Notes: generated by a model from the letters alone, not told the origin. Shown: positions 9,160-18,591, counted from the stretch's first letter. The stretch: DNA of 64,000 nucleotides from Pseudomonas mandelii (GCF_024138395.1 NZ_JAMYDU010000004.1:186001-250000); one strand, 5' to 3'. A program made the numbers and translations.

Positions 9160-9786
9160 ATGATTCGGTCTATGGGGGTAGTGGGTTTTCTAGGATTATG
9201 TTTGGTGACTGTCGGCTTTGCCGTCCTCAAAAGCGAGGTGCAAACACGACAACATTCAGGCCCTTGGACGTTCGGGCAGGTTAATGCTCGCTGGACTGTG
9301 ACTGAGTTTGCGGATCTGGAATGTCCGTACTGCAAGATCTACACACCGGCTCTGAAAGCCTGGGTCCAGCAGCAGAAGAACGTAAACCTTCAGTGGCATC
9401 ACCTTCCACTGGACTTCCACGGTTCGACCGCGATTTATGAAGCTAAAATGGTTGAATGCGCGGGAGAGTTAGGCGGCGCGCCGGCTTTCTGGCAAGCCGT
9501 CGACCAGGTCTTTGAACGAACTCGTAGCAACGGCCTTGGCTTCAATGGTCAGTTGGACATCTACGACGTTGGTCACCAGGCACTGATGGCCTGTGCTGCA
9601 AATAACAAACAGATTTCTCTGCGCATTACCCGACAGGCAGAAGAAGCCCTAAAGTCTGGGGTCACAGCGACACCCACCGTGCTGATTAGAGACAATAAAA
9701 CCGGAAGGTCTCTTAAACTGGAAGGGCCTGCCAATGATGTGATGTTGCTGTCGGCAATTGACTTGTTGATTGAGAAAGGTAACTAG
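9160..9786 (+). CDS. DsbA-family thiol:disulfide protein
   Basis: The 208-residue product begins with a hydrophobic signal or anchor segment (about residues 5-25). A thioredoxin fold follows with a CPYC active site (in LECPYCKIY, about residue 65) and a cis-proline region TPTVLI near residue 170, as in DsbA/DsbG-like oxidoreductases. It should act in the periplasm on disulfides of exported proteins. Next to a prepilin peptidase remnant it most likely served a pilus or conjugation apparatus; PFGI-type ICEs carry such proteins. The gene seems intact while its neighbours are broken. The start is uncertain because no strong ribosome-binding site is seen. Confidence 0.75.
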   Translation: MIRSMGVVGFLGLCLVTVGFAVLKSEVQTRQHSGPWTFGQVNARWTVTEFADLECPYCKIYTPALKAWVQQQKNVNLQWHHLPLDFHGSTAIYEAKMVECAGELGGAPAFWQAVDQVFERTRSNGLGFNGQLDIYDVGHQALMACAANNKQISLRITRQAEEALKSGVTATPTVLIRDNKTGRSLKLEGPANDVMLLSAIDLLIEKGN

Positions 9787-9879
9787 CTCTGCACCATATT
9801 TTCACTATGTGCACACGCGGCCAGCAACCGCCACTCATGTGCGAAAGGTGAAATGTTGGTTGTGTCTAGCCCAGCCGAT

Positions 9880-10607
9880 TTAAACGACCGCCCACGCCGG
9901 CGTGTAGAGTAGAGCGAGCCAACCTGCAGCAGCCAGGTATGGACCAAAAGGAATGAGCGCTGTCCGCTCTATTTTGCCAAACGCAAGGAGCGTGCTTCCC
10001 ACCACAGCAAATACCAGTGACGATAGCACCAACGTCACTGGCAAGATCTGCCAGCCACCCCAGGCGCCGAGCATGGCCAACAACTTCAGATCGCCCTGGC
10101 CAATACCGTAATCGCCAGTGATCAACCTGGAAAGGACACGTATGGACCAAAGCACCAGGTAGCCACCCACGACTCCCCACAGGGCATGGACAGGGTTGTA
10201 AACAGCTCGAAGCTGTTGACGATCAAGCCCAGCCACAGCAGCGGCCAAACCAGCACGTCCGGCAGCAACTGGTGATCGAGGTCAATCAAGCTCAGGGCCA
10301 GCAAGCCACCGGCCAACACCAACGCGGCCAAGCCGCTTGGCCCAACACCGTAGTACAGCGCTGCCCAGCTTGAAAACCCTCCCATGACCAATAGCGTCAT
10401 ACTAAATCGAACGTTAATTTGATCAGGCAGTAATGACAGGGACGAACGCGGACGGTGCTCAGTAGGCGATTCTTGCCCCAGCATCTGGGCGGCGTCCAAT
10501 CGCCATTGTCTTTCCAGGAAAGCAGGAATACTGACAACCAAAGCGCTGACGGGTAATCCGGCCAAAAGACCAACCGTGAAAAGAGCTATCGGTAGTGTGT
10601 GGTGCAC
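9880..10607 (-). pseudogene. Frameshifted prepilin peptidase (A24 family)
   Basis: Two overlapping leftward frames form one type IV prepilin leader peptidase. The 5' part (from 10607) carries several TM helices and the first aspartate motif, LIDLDHQLLPD. The 3' part carries the second, GQGDLKLLAMLGAW, and ends PFGPYLAAAGWLALL. The reading frame changes near 10195-10205, between GLIVNSFELFTTL and ALWGVVGGYLVLW. Joined, the length fits the family (about 240 residues). The N-terminal cysteine cluster of chromosomal PilD is absent, as in mobile-element versions. It would process pilins of an ICE type IVB pilus; as it stands it is probably inactive unless the shift is a sequencing error. Confidence 0.75.
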
Positions 10608-10616
10608 CTAATTTTC

Positions 10617-11078
10617 CTAAGCCTTCGTAGCGCTTTGTTTCACGCCCGAATGGACCAGTTGCGCTGCTTTAGACCAAAGTGAGTCAGCCTCCCTTACCCA
10701 CTCACGTACGTTGTATTGACCGCCCCCAGCCCCGTGAGAAAACTCCCACACAGTGACATGCGGAGAAGTGCCAAATGCTGCTCCAGCGTCAACGGATGGA
10801 TGTAGGTCGTCGTACGGGGATTCAATACCGTAGCAATGACTCAAAGATGGGTGATCACCAAACGCTTCGATACTTGAGAAAGGCAGAACAGCAACCAAAA
10901 GCGTGTAAGTTACATAGTATTCACTATGCCCGCAAGAAAATTCCACTCGAAAATCAGGAGCCCAATTCCCAACTGACGCTGGGTTTGTATGCCAAGTCCA
11001 ACCAGCAAGGTCAAAGAAGGCCGCCCACTGAGCTTCTAGAGGTGTTTTAAAATCCAAACCGTCGTAAATCGCTGTCAT
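10617..11078 (-). CDS. Hypothetical protein, nuclease-like fold, probably degenerate
   Basis: The 153-residue product starts MTAIYDGLDFKTPLEAQWA and contains VGNWAPDFRVEF then CGHSEYYVTYTLLVAVLPF. The order glutamate, PDF, strand, then LLV-x-V resembles a PD-(D/E)xK nuclease core. In that arrangement LLVEVKP would be expected where LLVAVLP stands, so the ExK pair seems lost. I chose the ATG at 11078 because GAGG lies about 9 bp upstream. It lies 9 bp upstream of the prepilin peptidase remnant on the same strand. The nuclease link is inference from motif order only. Confidence 0.5.
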   Translation of the reverse strand: MTAIYDGLDFKTPLEAQWAAFFDLAGWTWHTNPASVGNWAPDFRVEFSCGHSEYYVTYTLLVAVLPFSSIEAFGDHPSLSHCYGIESPYDDLHPSVDAGAAFGTSPHVTVWEFSHGAGGGQYNVREWVREADSLWSKAAQLVHSGVKQSATKA

Positions 11079-11168
11079 TTTGGAAAACCTCGATTTCGCG
11101 GGTGCGTAATTGCGCCCTGGTACTGAGTAATGCCCAGTCAAGTGCCTTGGTGTGCAGCGGACGCTGTC

Positions 11169-11373
11169 CTACCTATTGTCGGTCACACCAGCCGCGATCA
11201 GTAAGTTCGCGTCAGTTAAACTGATCACTGCCTTCGCCGCTCCCAAGCAAAATACGGGGCCGTTTGGGTGTCCACCCTCTATCCTTGCATCCGAAAAGCT
11301 TTCAGGGCAGAACGACACTTCGTCGATCTTGATCGATCCCCGCGCTCTTGTAGATCGTTACTGTGCTTACCAT
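11169..11373 (-). pseudogene. Frameshifted small hypothetical gene
   Basis: From the ATG at 11373 a short frame reads MVSTVTIYKSAG. Sense then continues in another frame as KIDEVSFCPESFSDAR and on through VFCLGAAKAVISLTDANLL to a stop at 11169. Together they look like one 65-residue protein broken by a single indel near 11335. It lies within a run of damaged genes. No domain is recognised. Confidence 0.4.
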
Positions 11374-11496
11374 AAATACCTCTTTTTCATATCAACTTCG
11401 GCTTGCATGGGGGTTTCTGTTTAGAGCCGGCCAGCGGCTCACTTTGCTGTATTTCACGTTTCACTCCTTGAACTCAGGCATACGAACCGTATGCAT

Positions 11497-11724
11497 CTAC
11501 TGTAGCGCGTTGCTGGGCGGCAGATCCGCCGCGCGTTCCTGGTTTCGCTGTTTAAACTTGACGGCTTCGATCCGGGTTTTTCGTACCAGATGCAGCAGTT
11601 GGAACACCTTGGCGTCGGGGTCTGCCTCACCAGCCGAAGTTGTCTCAAGCAGGGTTTGCAGATCTTGCAGTTGGTCCAAGGTGACGGCCAGTTGGTAAAG
11701 CGGTTCGGTAATTGGTCGAATCAC
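11497..11724 (-). CDS. Small hypothetical protein
   Basis: A helical, leucine- and glutamine-rich protein of about 75 residues (VIRPITEPLYQLAVTLDQLQ near the start). A GTG at 11724 or the TTG just before it is the likely start, because AAGGATAAGGG lies about 9 bp upstream. That Shine-Dalgarno overlaps the end of the truncated gene at 11736, so the two were probably co-transcribed. No function is recognised. Confidence 0.5.
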   Translation of the reverse strand: MIRPITEPLYQLAVTLDQLQDLQTLLETTSAGEADPDAKVFQLLHLVRKTRIEAVKFKQRNQERAADLPPSNALQ

Positions 11725-11735
11725 CAAAGCGGCCC

Positions 11736-11955
11736 TTATCCTTCGGCACGTCGCGCCAAGGCGCGCTGCATGTAGTCAATAGCCTTTTCGAGCGCAACAA
11801 CGGCCCAATCCGGACAAGGGGTGGCGCTAGGCTTTTCGGGGTCGTTTACCCATGATCGTACGATACGAGCTGCGCATGGCCGTCCGGTGAGGGCCGCAAC
11901 TAGTTCAGCGCTTTTGGCCTGGGTGATACCGTAGGCATCCAGCAGTTGCAGACAG
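11736..11955 (-). pseudogene. 5'-truncated small gene fused to an IS256 stub
   Basis: A leftward frame reads LQLLDAYGITQAKSAEL, then ALTGRPCAARIVRSWVND, and ends YMQRALARRAEG at 11736. It lacks its own start: upstream it runs directly into IS256 transposase sequence near 11950. The IS insertion or a later deletion evidently removed the first codons. The product would have been a small helical protein of unknown role, co-transcribed with the 75-residue gene that follows. Confidence 0.5.
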
Positions 11956-12208
11956 GGTAGTAGCTGCCTTGGCGCAGTTTGGGAATCTTCAAATCAACCT
12001 CCCCGACACGGGTTTGCCACAGGCGGTCGCGGTAACCGTTGCGACTGTTGGTACAATCAGGGTTTTTAACATCGAAGCCAGCGCCGCAAAGGCTTTCAAC
12101 ATCGAAATCCATCATCCGCTGGGCGACGAACTGGATCATTTGCTTGAGCAGATCAGCGTCTGCACCTTTCTCAACCAACTCGGTCAATGCGATGGTGGGC
12201 TTGGTCAT
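11955..12208 (-). mobile_element. IS256-family transposase remnant (N-terminal part)
   Basis: About 85 residues match the N-terminus of IS256 (Mutator-like) transposases: LLKQMIQFVAQRMMDFDVE, then NSRNGYRDRLWQTRVGEVDL and KLRQGSYYP. The catalytic DDE region is missing. The frame breaks into an unrelated gene near 11950. About 190 bp upstream, up to 12397, may hold the rest of the IS end. It marks an old insertion followed by deletion. Confidence 0.75.
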
Positions 12209-12397
12209 CGTGGTTTCTCTGGTGAGTGTTTGGTCTTCGCAAACTCAACGTAAGCCAAGAACCACGATGACCATCCTCTTTCGCCCTCAGGGCGCCTTCG
12301 GTTGGTTCAGTTACACCACTCCCCGGGACACGATCACCAGTTCTGTCAGATACGCAGCAGTTCCGCGGGATCTGGTTAGCAGCCAATGCTCTATCAG

Positions 12398-13309
12398 CTA
12401 CGTGGAATGCCTCATACGCAGATTTTCTAACACCAGAATGGGTAATACAACCAAAGCAACACCAATAAGCTGCGACTCGTTCAAGCGTTCACTCAAAAAA
12501 ATCATGCCAAGCAAAACTGCCGTGATTGGGGAGGACAGCTCTAACACAGATGCATAGCTTGCCGATACGTGTTTCAGGCCCTTATAAAAAGCCCATGTGG
12601 GAACGGTGACTGTGACAAACGTTAGGATGAATACTGTAGGGAGGAAAGGTGTCCGATAGGGCCACTGCGCGACAGTTGAACTATAACTCGAGAAATCAAC
12701 TAGTGGTATTAGCAGCGACGAGCCTATAAAATACCTGAAGAAGGTCATTTGAGCAGCTGAAGGCGAGGCATCCATGATAGTTAGACGCCTCCCGATAACG
12801 CCACTAAAAGCCCACCCAAGCGCACTAGCTAACGCTGCCAGCAGACCAATGATAGTCATGTGCGCAGTCTCAAAGATTTTCATCGGCTCTGGCACCGCCA
12901 CCAAGAACGCACCCAAAATGCTTACAACTGATAAGAGTATCTCCGTCCGCGTAAGGCGCTCTTTAAGGAAAACATAAGCACATATAATGACAAATACGGG
13001 CTGCAACTTTCCGACGACGCTCGCAACCGAGAGGCTCAGGTGGTCTATCGCAATATAGAGCATGCTCGTCCCAATTGAGTTTCCGAAAAAGGCCATAGCT
13101 ATGAGAAGATATGGGGCTTCACGAAAGCTGTTCCACAATTCAGATGGCCTGAACCAAACAGAAACTAGGCTTATACATACAAAGGCCGAGTTAATCACGT
13201 TAAGAAACAGTGGATCGACATACAGCAGAAGATATTTTTTCGTAAACGCTGAAAATCCCCAAAGAATTCCAGACAATATTATTAGGATCGGCCCCCACGA
13301 ACTGTTCAT
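12398..13309 (-). CDS. EamA/DMT-family transporter
   Basis: The 303-residue membrane protein has about ten TM helices in two EamA repeats. The first begins GPILIILSGILWGFSAF; the second includes ALASALGWAFSGVIGRR and later ELSSPITAVLLGMIFLSERL, the usual helix-9 signature. The family moves amino acids, amides and other small metabolites, often outward. I placed the start at 13309 because AGAAGG lies 6 bp upstream; other in-frame ATGs at 13315 and 13327 are possible. It is the last gene of a leftward four-gene operon with amide-forming enzymes, so export of their product is the likely job. Confidence 0.8.
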   Translation of the reverse strand: MNSSWGPILIILSGILWGFSAFTKKYLLLYVDPLFLNVINSAFVCISLVSVWFRPSELWNSFREAPYLLIAMAFFGNSIGTSMLYIAIDHLSLSVASVVGKLQPVFVIICAYVFLKERLTRTEILLSVVSILGAFLVAVPEPMKIFETAHMTIIGLLAALASALGWAFSGVIGRRLTIMDASPSAAQMTFFRYFIGSSLLIPLVDFSSYSSTVAQWPYRTPFLPTVFILTFVTVTVPTWAFYKGLKHVSASYASVLELSSPITAVLLGMIFLSERLNESQLIGVALVVLPILVLENLRMRHST

Positions 13310-13395
13310 CGGCATCCTTCTTTTCATTGGCTGGGTATGTGCCTCCCTGATTGAAGGCACATAGTATGGTAATCGTCCGGGACATATGAAATTAA

Positions 13396-14499
13396 TTATT
13401 TGCCAACCAGTTCTGAGTTTTCCCGCAGAACATTCTGTATAGAGCCAAGTTGCAAATAACGCTCGACAGTTCTCTGTGCTTGCGTAATCCGTTGGTCGCG
13501 AAGGGCCCAAAGTGGATTAAGTAAATCCGCGTTGAAGCCGTTCCGCGTAAGCGCTGCGGCAGCTGCCCCAAGAACCATCGAAACAGCATCTGCGGGATTG
13601 AATTCTCCGAAATTTCTGTCAACTAATACAGCGTCGTAACCAAACTGCGCTACTCTTCGGATGTTCTCCTTCGAAAACCTGTCTGGTAGGATCGGGAATT
13701 CCGCATCCGACAAAATAATTCCAAGACTAAGCGCGGCGTAGGCCGCGTGCATCCTTAGATCATTGGTAGCGTCAAATAGGGTTATTTCTTTTCTGTGATG
13801 TTGGTCGTCACGGTAGTAGATTGTATTGCGTGTGAAAGTCCTACGGTAAGATCGCTCTGAGTGAGCCTGCACACCCATAGGCGTCCACAGTTCGCCCAAC
13901 CGAAATGGAGTATTCGCCGCGAGGATAACCATAACCGGTGCTGCGTATGAGAAACGCAGATCCAAAGCAAGCCTATCCAGCGCGTTTTCGCGATCGTCTG
14001 GCATGCTAATATTTATGGCTAGCCCCTGAGTGGTCATAGCCACTTCAGCCGATGACCACCCGATTAGATCCCGCTCGCCTTTTTCACCCACGTAAGCGGG
14101 TTGAAAAGGGTGATTTCCGTGGCAGCAAAGTCTAAGTCCGGCTTTAGAAACTTTTGCCTGCAAGCTGTTATAGAGCCTCTCGAAGGATTGAACGGATTGC
14201 TCAATCGAGAAATCAATCGGAGTCCTAATTTCGACCCCTTTGACGTCAACACGAGACGCAACCTTGCCACTTGTCTCTGTATCGTATCCTTCTAAGTAAT
14301 AGGGGCCCTGCCCGGATCCAGTGTATTTTTCCACTAGGTAATCAGCGCTCTCATTTGTAATTGAGTTAACACTGTCTCGGAGAATTTCAAACGGCATCTT
14401 ATCCCCGAATAGCGGATTATAATCATGATCGGTAACCATGACCTCCGCTTCCCATCCGAATTTAAACTTGTCGGAGTTTAGCTCATAAAATGTCGACAT
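13396..14499 (-). CDS. GCS2-type carboxylate-amine ligase
   Basis: The 367-residue product resembles the glutamate-cysteine ligase family 2 (GCS2/YbdK-like), which joins a carboxylate to an amine at the expense of ATP. Seen are the N-terminal FGWEAEVMV, the mid-region GVEIRTPIDF and CCHGNHPFQP, and GLAINISMPDD further on, all at family positions. The substrate cannot be read from sequence. GAGG about 8 bp upstream supports the ATG at 14499. It lies 53 bp after an asparagine-synthetase-like gene and 86 bp before an exporter gene, which points to a short pathway making an amide or dipeptide-like compound rather than to glutathione synthesis. Confidence 0.7.
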   Translation of the reverse strand: MSTFYELNSDKFKFGWEAEVMVTDHDYNPLFGDKMPFEILRDSVNSITNESADYLVEKYTGSGQGPYYLEGYDTETSGKVASRVDVKGVEIRTPIDFSIEQSVQSFERLYNSLQAKVSKAGLRLCCHGNHPFQPAYVGEKGERDLIGWSSAEVAMTTQGLAINISMPDDRENALDRLALDLRFSYAAPVMVILAANTPFRLGELWTPMGVQAHSERSYRRTFTRNTIYYRDDQHHRKEITLFDATNDLRMHAAYAALSLGIILSDAEFPILPDRFSKENIRRVAQFGYDAVLVDRNFGEFNPADAVSMVLGAAAAALTRNGFNADLLNPLWALRDQRITQAQRTVERYLQLGSIQNVLRENSELVGK

Positions 14500-14552
14500 T
14501 TGTTGAACCTCGAGCAAATAAGGAAAATTTAATTAAGTGCAAATGACATACG

Positions 14553-16349
14553 TCAAATGGCGCTGACCTGATCAATCCAAACCGAATATACTGTCGCCGC
14601 CCAAAGCGCGAAGGATGCGTTTCTGCTAGGGTTGCTTCCCTGTTCGGTTAAAAGGCTAGACAAACGCTCGGTATCGAACGGTGTATCCTCACGCATGCGC
14701 TTAGTTTTCACTGCTTCATTTACGAAATCATAGAGGCGGCTTCCTTTGTGCATGAGACTTGTAATAGGGAGCGTGAAAGGCTGTTTTGGACGATCCATTA
14801 CCGAGATCGGGAGAATGCCCTTAGCAGCCTCGTATACAACAGCCTTTCCTCTCGCGGCGTTTCGTAAGTTGATGTTATCTTCAAGCCTTCGCGCAAAGTC
14901 GACTACGCGAGGCTGGCAGAATGGAATTCTCACTTCCACACCTGACGCCATAGCCAACGGCTCCGCGCGATGCAGAACATAATGGCAAAGGTTGCGGTTT
15001 TGCTCAAAAGTTTTAACAGCCTTCTCCCGCGTCCCTGTGAAGGACAATAACTCGTCGGTGAACTCTCGATCAATCTTTTCGTTGTGATCTGATAGTGATC
15101 TGAGGAAGTCAGCCTTAAAAAGAGACGCTCGCGTCTCCCGCGAGCAGGGAGCCATGCCGTCGAGATATGCAGTGGGCCAATCACTACCCTCGTGGGATAT
15201 GGATTTAACCATCCTCGTGTAACCGCAAAAGAGTTCGTCGGCGCCTTCACCAGTTAGCGCTACGCGATAACCACGATTGCCAACTTCTTGAAACAGGCAA
15301 AATGCACTCAGTGCGTGCGGAGCGGCATTTGGTTGCCCAAGATGGTAAACCATTTTAGGCAAAAGGTCTGGTATACGATCAGGATCAAGTACGGCGTCGT
15401 AATGGTGTCCGCCACTAATTCGAGCCACGTCCCTTGCATAACTGCGCTCATCGAACGGCCAGTTTCCTTTACAAGAAACATGAAACGATGGAAGGGGCTG
15501 CGGGGATCTGTGATTCGCAAGGATTGTTATTAAACTTGAGTCTAACCCGCCGCTATTCACTGAGCATACATTGGCATCGGCGATTTTGAGACGATTGACT
15601 TCCCAAGCAAGAAGTTCTTTGAGCGCCTGGCCTGCCTCAGGTAGTGACTTCGGAATGCTTTCTCCATAGACTATGCGAGATTGATAACGCATTGTGCGAA
15701 GAGGCTCACCTTGTCTCTGCGAAACTATAGTAGAAGGAGGGATGCTTGAAACGTTTTCGATGAAAGTCTGTCCATCGCTAATCGCTCGAACAGTCATGTA
15801 TTGGTTCACCAAATCGTGACGAATGCGAGCTGGATTTAAGCCGAAACGCAAGAGGGCGAGCAACTCAGTTGAGAATACGACACTGTCACCACCCGGCGAG
15901 CGACCGTAGTAGACTGGTTTCATTCCAACACAGTCAGTAGCTAATATGAGAAGCGGCTTATCACTCCTTTTATCGAGAACAGCAATCGAGAACATGCCAT
16001 CGAGATATTCAACGAATGAAGGGCCATATTCGACGTACATAGCCGGTAGAATTGATCCATCGCATTGATCGCCAAAGCGATAACCTTTATGCTCGAGTTC
16101 CCGCCGAAGATCATCATGGTTATATATTTCGCCATTTAAACAGACATAAATGTTTTGAATGCTCGCATAGGGCTGACGACCGCCGCTAGGGTCAGTAATC
16201 GCTAGGCGGTTGGCTCCAATGCCGCAATTTGGAAAAGACACATACGATTGCGCATCTGGGCCCCCGTGCTTTTGAGCCTCTGAAACACTTTGCATCCGGT
16301 ATTGAAGGGAATTGTTGGAACTTGTCAAATAACCGAAAACCCTACACAT
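14553..16349 (-). CDS. Asparagine-synthetase-like glutamine amidotransferase
   Basis: The 598-residue enzyme has a class II glutaminase domain (Cys2 as nucleophile after the initiator, GGPDAQSY near 30, LNGEIYNHDDL near 74) and an ATP-pyrophosphatase synthetase domain (NSGGLDSSL near 265, GEGADELFCGY near 365). It should transfer ammonia from glutamine to an adenylated carboxylate. Full-length AsnB is about 550-630 residues, so it is complete. Members of this family in biosynthetic clusters often amidate special acids or close lactams rather than make asparagine. It sits between a TcuA-like flavoprotein gene (65 bp upstream) and the GCS2-like gene, all leftward. Confidence 0.85.
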   Translation of the reverse strand: MCRVFGYLTSSNNSLQYRMQSVSEAQKHGGPDAQSYVSFPNCGIGANRLAITDPSGGRQPYASIQNIYVCLNGEIYNHDDLRRELEHKGYRFGDQCDGSILPAMYVEYGPSFVEYLDGMFSIAVLDKRSDKPLLILATDCVGMKPVYYGRSPGGDSVVFSTELLALLRFGLNPARIRHDLVNQYMTVRAISDGQTFIENVSSIPPSTIVSQRQGEPLRTMRYQSRIVYGESIPKSLPEAGQALKELLAWEVNRLKIADANVCSVNSGGLDSSLITILANHRSPQPLPSFHVSCKGNWPFDERSYARDVARISGGHHYDAVLDPDRIPDLLPKMVYHLGQPNAAPHALSAFCLFQEVGNRGYRVALTGEGADELFCGYTRMVKSISHEGSDWPTAYLDGMAPCSRETRASLFKADFLRSLSDHNEKIDREFTDELLSFTGTREKAVKTFEQNRNLCHYVLHRAEPLAMASGVEVRIPFCQPRVVDFARRLEDNINLRNAARGKAVVYEAAKGILPISVMDRPKQPFTLPITSLMHKGSRLYDFVNEAVKTKRMREDTPFDTERLSSLLTEQGSNPSRNASFALWAATVYSVWIDQVSAI

Positions 16350-16414
16350 ATAAACTCCAGCTAATTAGTAAAATATCTGCATTCAATGCTCGGTCAATTG
16401 ACCAAATAGTTTGG

Positions 16415-17935
16415 TCAAAAACTCATCATTTCATGCGCTTGTCTCGAACTATTGGCCGCGCTGTAACCAGCAATGCGTCCAAAAACCGTGCCTGACGTGA
16501 GGCCGGCTCCACTTGGGTATCCATTGAAAAAAACGCCACCGACGATCTCACCGCAGGCGAAAAGTCTCGGAATTATAGCGCCGTCTCGATTAACAACCGC
16601 ACCATCTGCGTTGATCTCAATGCCGCCGTATGTGAAGGTAATCCCTCCAGTAACAGGATACGCTCTGAATGGCGGTGTATCTAAACATTGAGCCCAATTG
16701 GTCCGTGGCGGGGTCAACCCGCGCGCACCTTTCCCGTCTTTCACGCTTGGATCGAAGACCACAGCGTCATCGACCGATGCATTAAATTCAGAAATAGTTT
16801 TCAATGCAATTTCGGCATCAATATTATTAATTTGACTTATTAGATCGTCCAGGGACTCACTTTCGAAGTAATCCATTTTGGATAAATTATATTCATCATA
16901 TAGATGCGGTATACTCTTAGCATCAAAAAATTGGTAAGCGACACTGTCGCTCTGGAGCATTATATCGCGACCATATTGAGCATACGTGCTATTGCGAAAG
17001 TCGGCCCCTTCGTTGACAAACCGGCGCCCCTCTTTGTTCAGCATCACGCCTAAATGATAGCAAACCTTTCTAGCTCTTAAGCGTTGTTTCTTAGAGAGAC
17101 CTTCGAACGACCCATTCTCTACGGTAATTCCTGTTGGCACTATATGGCATCCTTCATAAATACCGAAGGGATTAGCGCCAGCCTTAAATGCTATCCTTAG
17201 TCCGTCGCCAGTGTTGTGCCTGGTACCGCGTACCAAAGCATTGCTGACATCCGCTCCAACAAACTGAGAAAGCATTTCTTTGTTAGCTCCAAAGCCACCT
17301 GAAGCCAAAATTATCGAATGTGCCTTCAAAACGCTTTCGCTTTCATCACTATTTTTGACTCGAATTCCCGTTATCCGACCGTCAACGATAACGAGATGCT
17401 GTGCAGAACATGAATAACGCACTGCCCCACCCTTTTCCAAAAATGCGAGGCGTTGAGACTCAGCTAATCCCAAACCTTCACCAACACAGCGAAAGATAGA
17501 GCCTCCCCAAAAAGAATATCCGCCCTCAGTTTTTGTAGCTTGAGCATCGTAATTTGGCTCAAAAAGAACCCCCTTCGAACGCAGCCAAAGTAGCGCTTCG
17601 TACGAAGCGTCGACGAGCTTGAGCTGATTGGAAGTCGGTGGCGAACCGTTGTTGTACTGAGTTAAGTCTGCAAGAAAATCATCGCGTGTGTAAATCGGGA
17701 ATCGCGTAACTGAAAGTCTCGGATCGGCATAACCATCGATCAATTGGTTTATGGAAGCGGTGTTATCTATCGTGCACCGCATCGACCCAGCCGAATAGGC
17801 AGTGTTACCGGACGCATCCTCGAAGCTGGCTTTCTCGATCACAAGAACACGCTCGGTAATTTCTAATGCCGCGAGCGCCGCGCTCATGCCAGCGTTGCCT
17901 GACCCAACTACAATTACATCATAGATTGTATTCAT
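16415..17935 (-). CDS. FAD-dependent dehydrogenase, TcuA/fumarate-reductase type
   Basis: The 506-residue flavoprotein begins with a dinucleotide fold VVGSGNAGMSAALAAL and continues IEKASFEDASGNTAYSAG, the pattern of the fumarate reductase / succinate dehydrogenase flavoprotein family. The nearest relative I recognise is tricarballylate dehydrogenase TcuA, which oxidises tricarballylate to cis-aconitate. The C-terminal FTYGGIEINADGAV and FACGEIVGGVFFNGYPSG are the FAD/substrate region. I chose the ATG at 17935 because GGAGC lies about 8 bp upstream; the frame stays open further 5' into IS30 sequence. It is the first gene of the amide-ligase operon and lacks a TcuB partner here, so the electron acceptor is unknown. 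It may introduce a double bond into an acid that the ligases then modify. Confidence 0.75.
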   Translation of the reverse strand: MNTIYDVIVVGSGNAGMSAALAALEITERVLVIEKASFEDASGNTAYSAGSMRCTIDNTASINQLIDGYADPRLSVTRFPIYTRDDFLADLTQYNNGSPPTSNQLKLVDASYEALLWLRSKGVLFEPNYDAQATKTEGGYSFWGGSIFRCVGEGLGLAESQRLAFLEKGGAVRYSCSAQHLVIVDGRITGIRVKNSDESESVLKAHSIILASGGFGANKEMLSQFVGADVSNALVRGTRHNTGDGLRIAFKAGANPFGIYEGCHIVPTGITVENGSFEGLSKKQRLRARKVCYHLGVMLNKEGRRFVNEGADFRNSTYAQYGRDIMLQSDSVAYQFFDAKSIPHLYDEYNLSKMDYFESESLDDLISQINNIDAEIALKTISEFNASVDDAVVFDPSVKDGKGARGLTPPRTNWAQCLDTPPFRAYPVTGGITFTYGGIEINADGAVVNRDGAIIPRLFACGEIVGGVFFNGYPSGAGLTSGTVFGRIAGYSAANSSRQAHEMMSF

Positions 17936-17998
17936 AAATTTTGCTCCAACATGATATATATCAATGAGCATCGTACTCGGTAGCCAAACATAACATTT

Positions 17999-18149
17999 GG
18001 AATCGTATTGGCGATGGCCGATGCCGCCCTTGAAGCCATGACGAGGGAACTCTCGAGAATGGCTCCGGCGCTTCTGAAAACCATGACCCATGATCAAGGC
18101 AGCGAGATGGCAAAACACGCCGAGCTCACGGCTCGCACGGGAATCTGAT
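17999..18149 (+). mobile_element. IS30-family transposase remnant (central part)
   Basis: A rightward frame reads MADAALEAMTRELSRM, then APALLKTMTHDQGSEMAKHA, then ELTARTGI and a stop. This is the central piece of an IS30-family transposase (usually MTxDQGxEMARHxxLTxxTGI). Both ends are missing. It lies just upstream of the amide-ligase operon on the opposite strand, so its arrival may have reset the operon promoter. A second IS30 piece lies inverted at 22548-22715. Confidence 0.75.
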
Positions 18150-18591
18150 ATTTTTTCAGTATCTCTTCAATGCGAATAACTCTGTAAAAATGGCTAACCC
18201 TAGAGATTATATCTAAAGGTACCACCTCTCTATAAGCCAGAAGAGCACTAAACTGCTTTTAAAATTCCGCAAGCACAACCAATTCATTTAACTCTTCTTG
18301 CTCAACATTACTCCTATGGTGCTTATTATTTTCGCAAAGATCAACTCTTCTATTCGTCGCCGATTTTACTTTATCGAGATAACACCTCTTACGCATATAA
18401 TATGCATTCGCCTAGCCAAATGGCGCGCGCAAAGTCCAACAAAGAATTAATATCAGAAAAAATATCTGCGTAATTATCTGCCTTCACAGAACACATAGAA
18501 GTTACTCCATGAAACACGCCTTATAGTAGTTTCACTAATTCTGACTACACCAGCGACCCCTTATAAGGCCTCGCTGGATGAGCGTACAGTT
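18150..18591. other. AT-rich intergenic stretch
   Basis: About 440 bp of AT-rich sequence between the IS30 remnant and the 3' end of the MHS transporter gene. No gene or clear terminator was found. It is unlike the flanking genes in base composition and may be transferred DNA. Confidence 0.4.
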
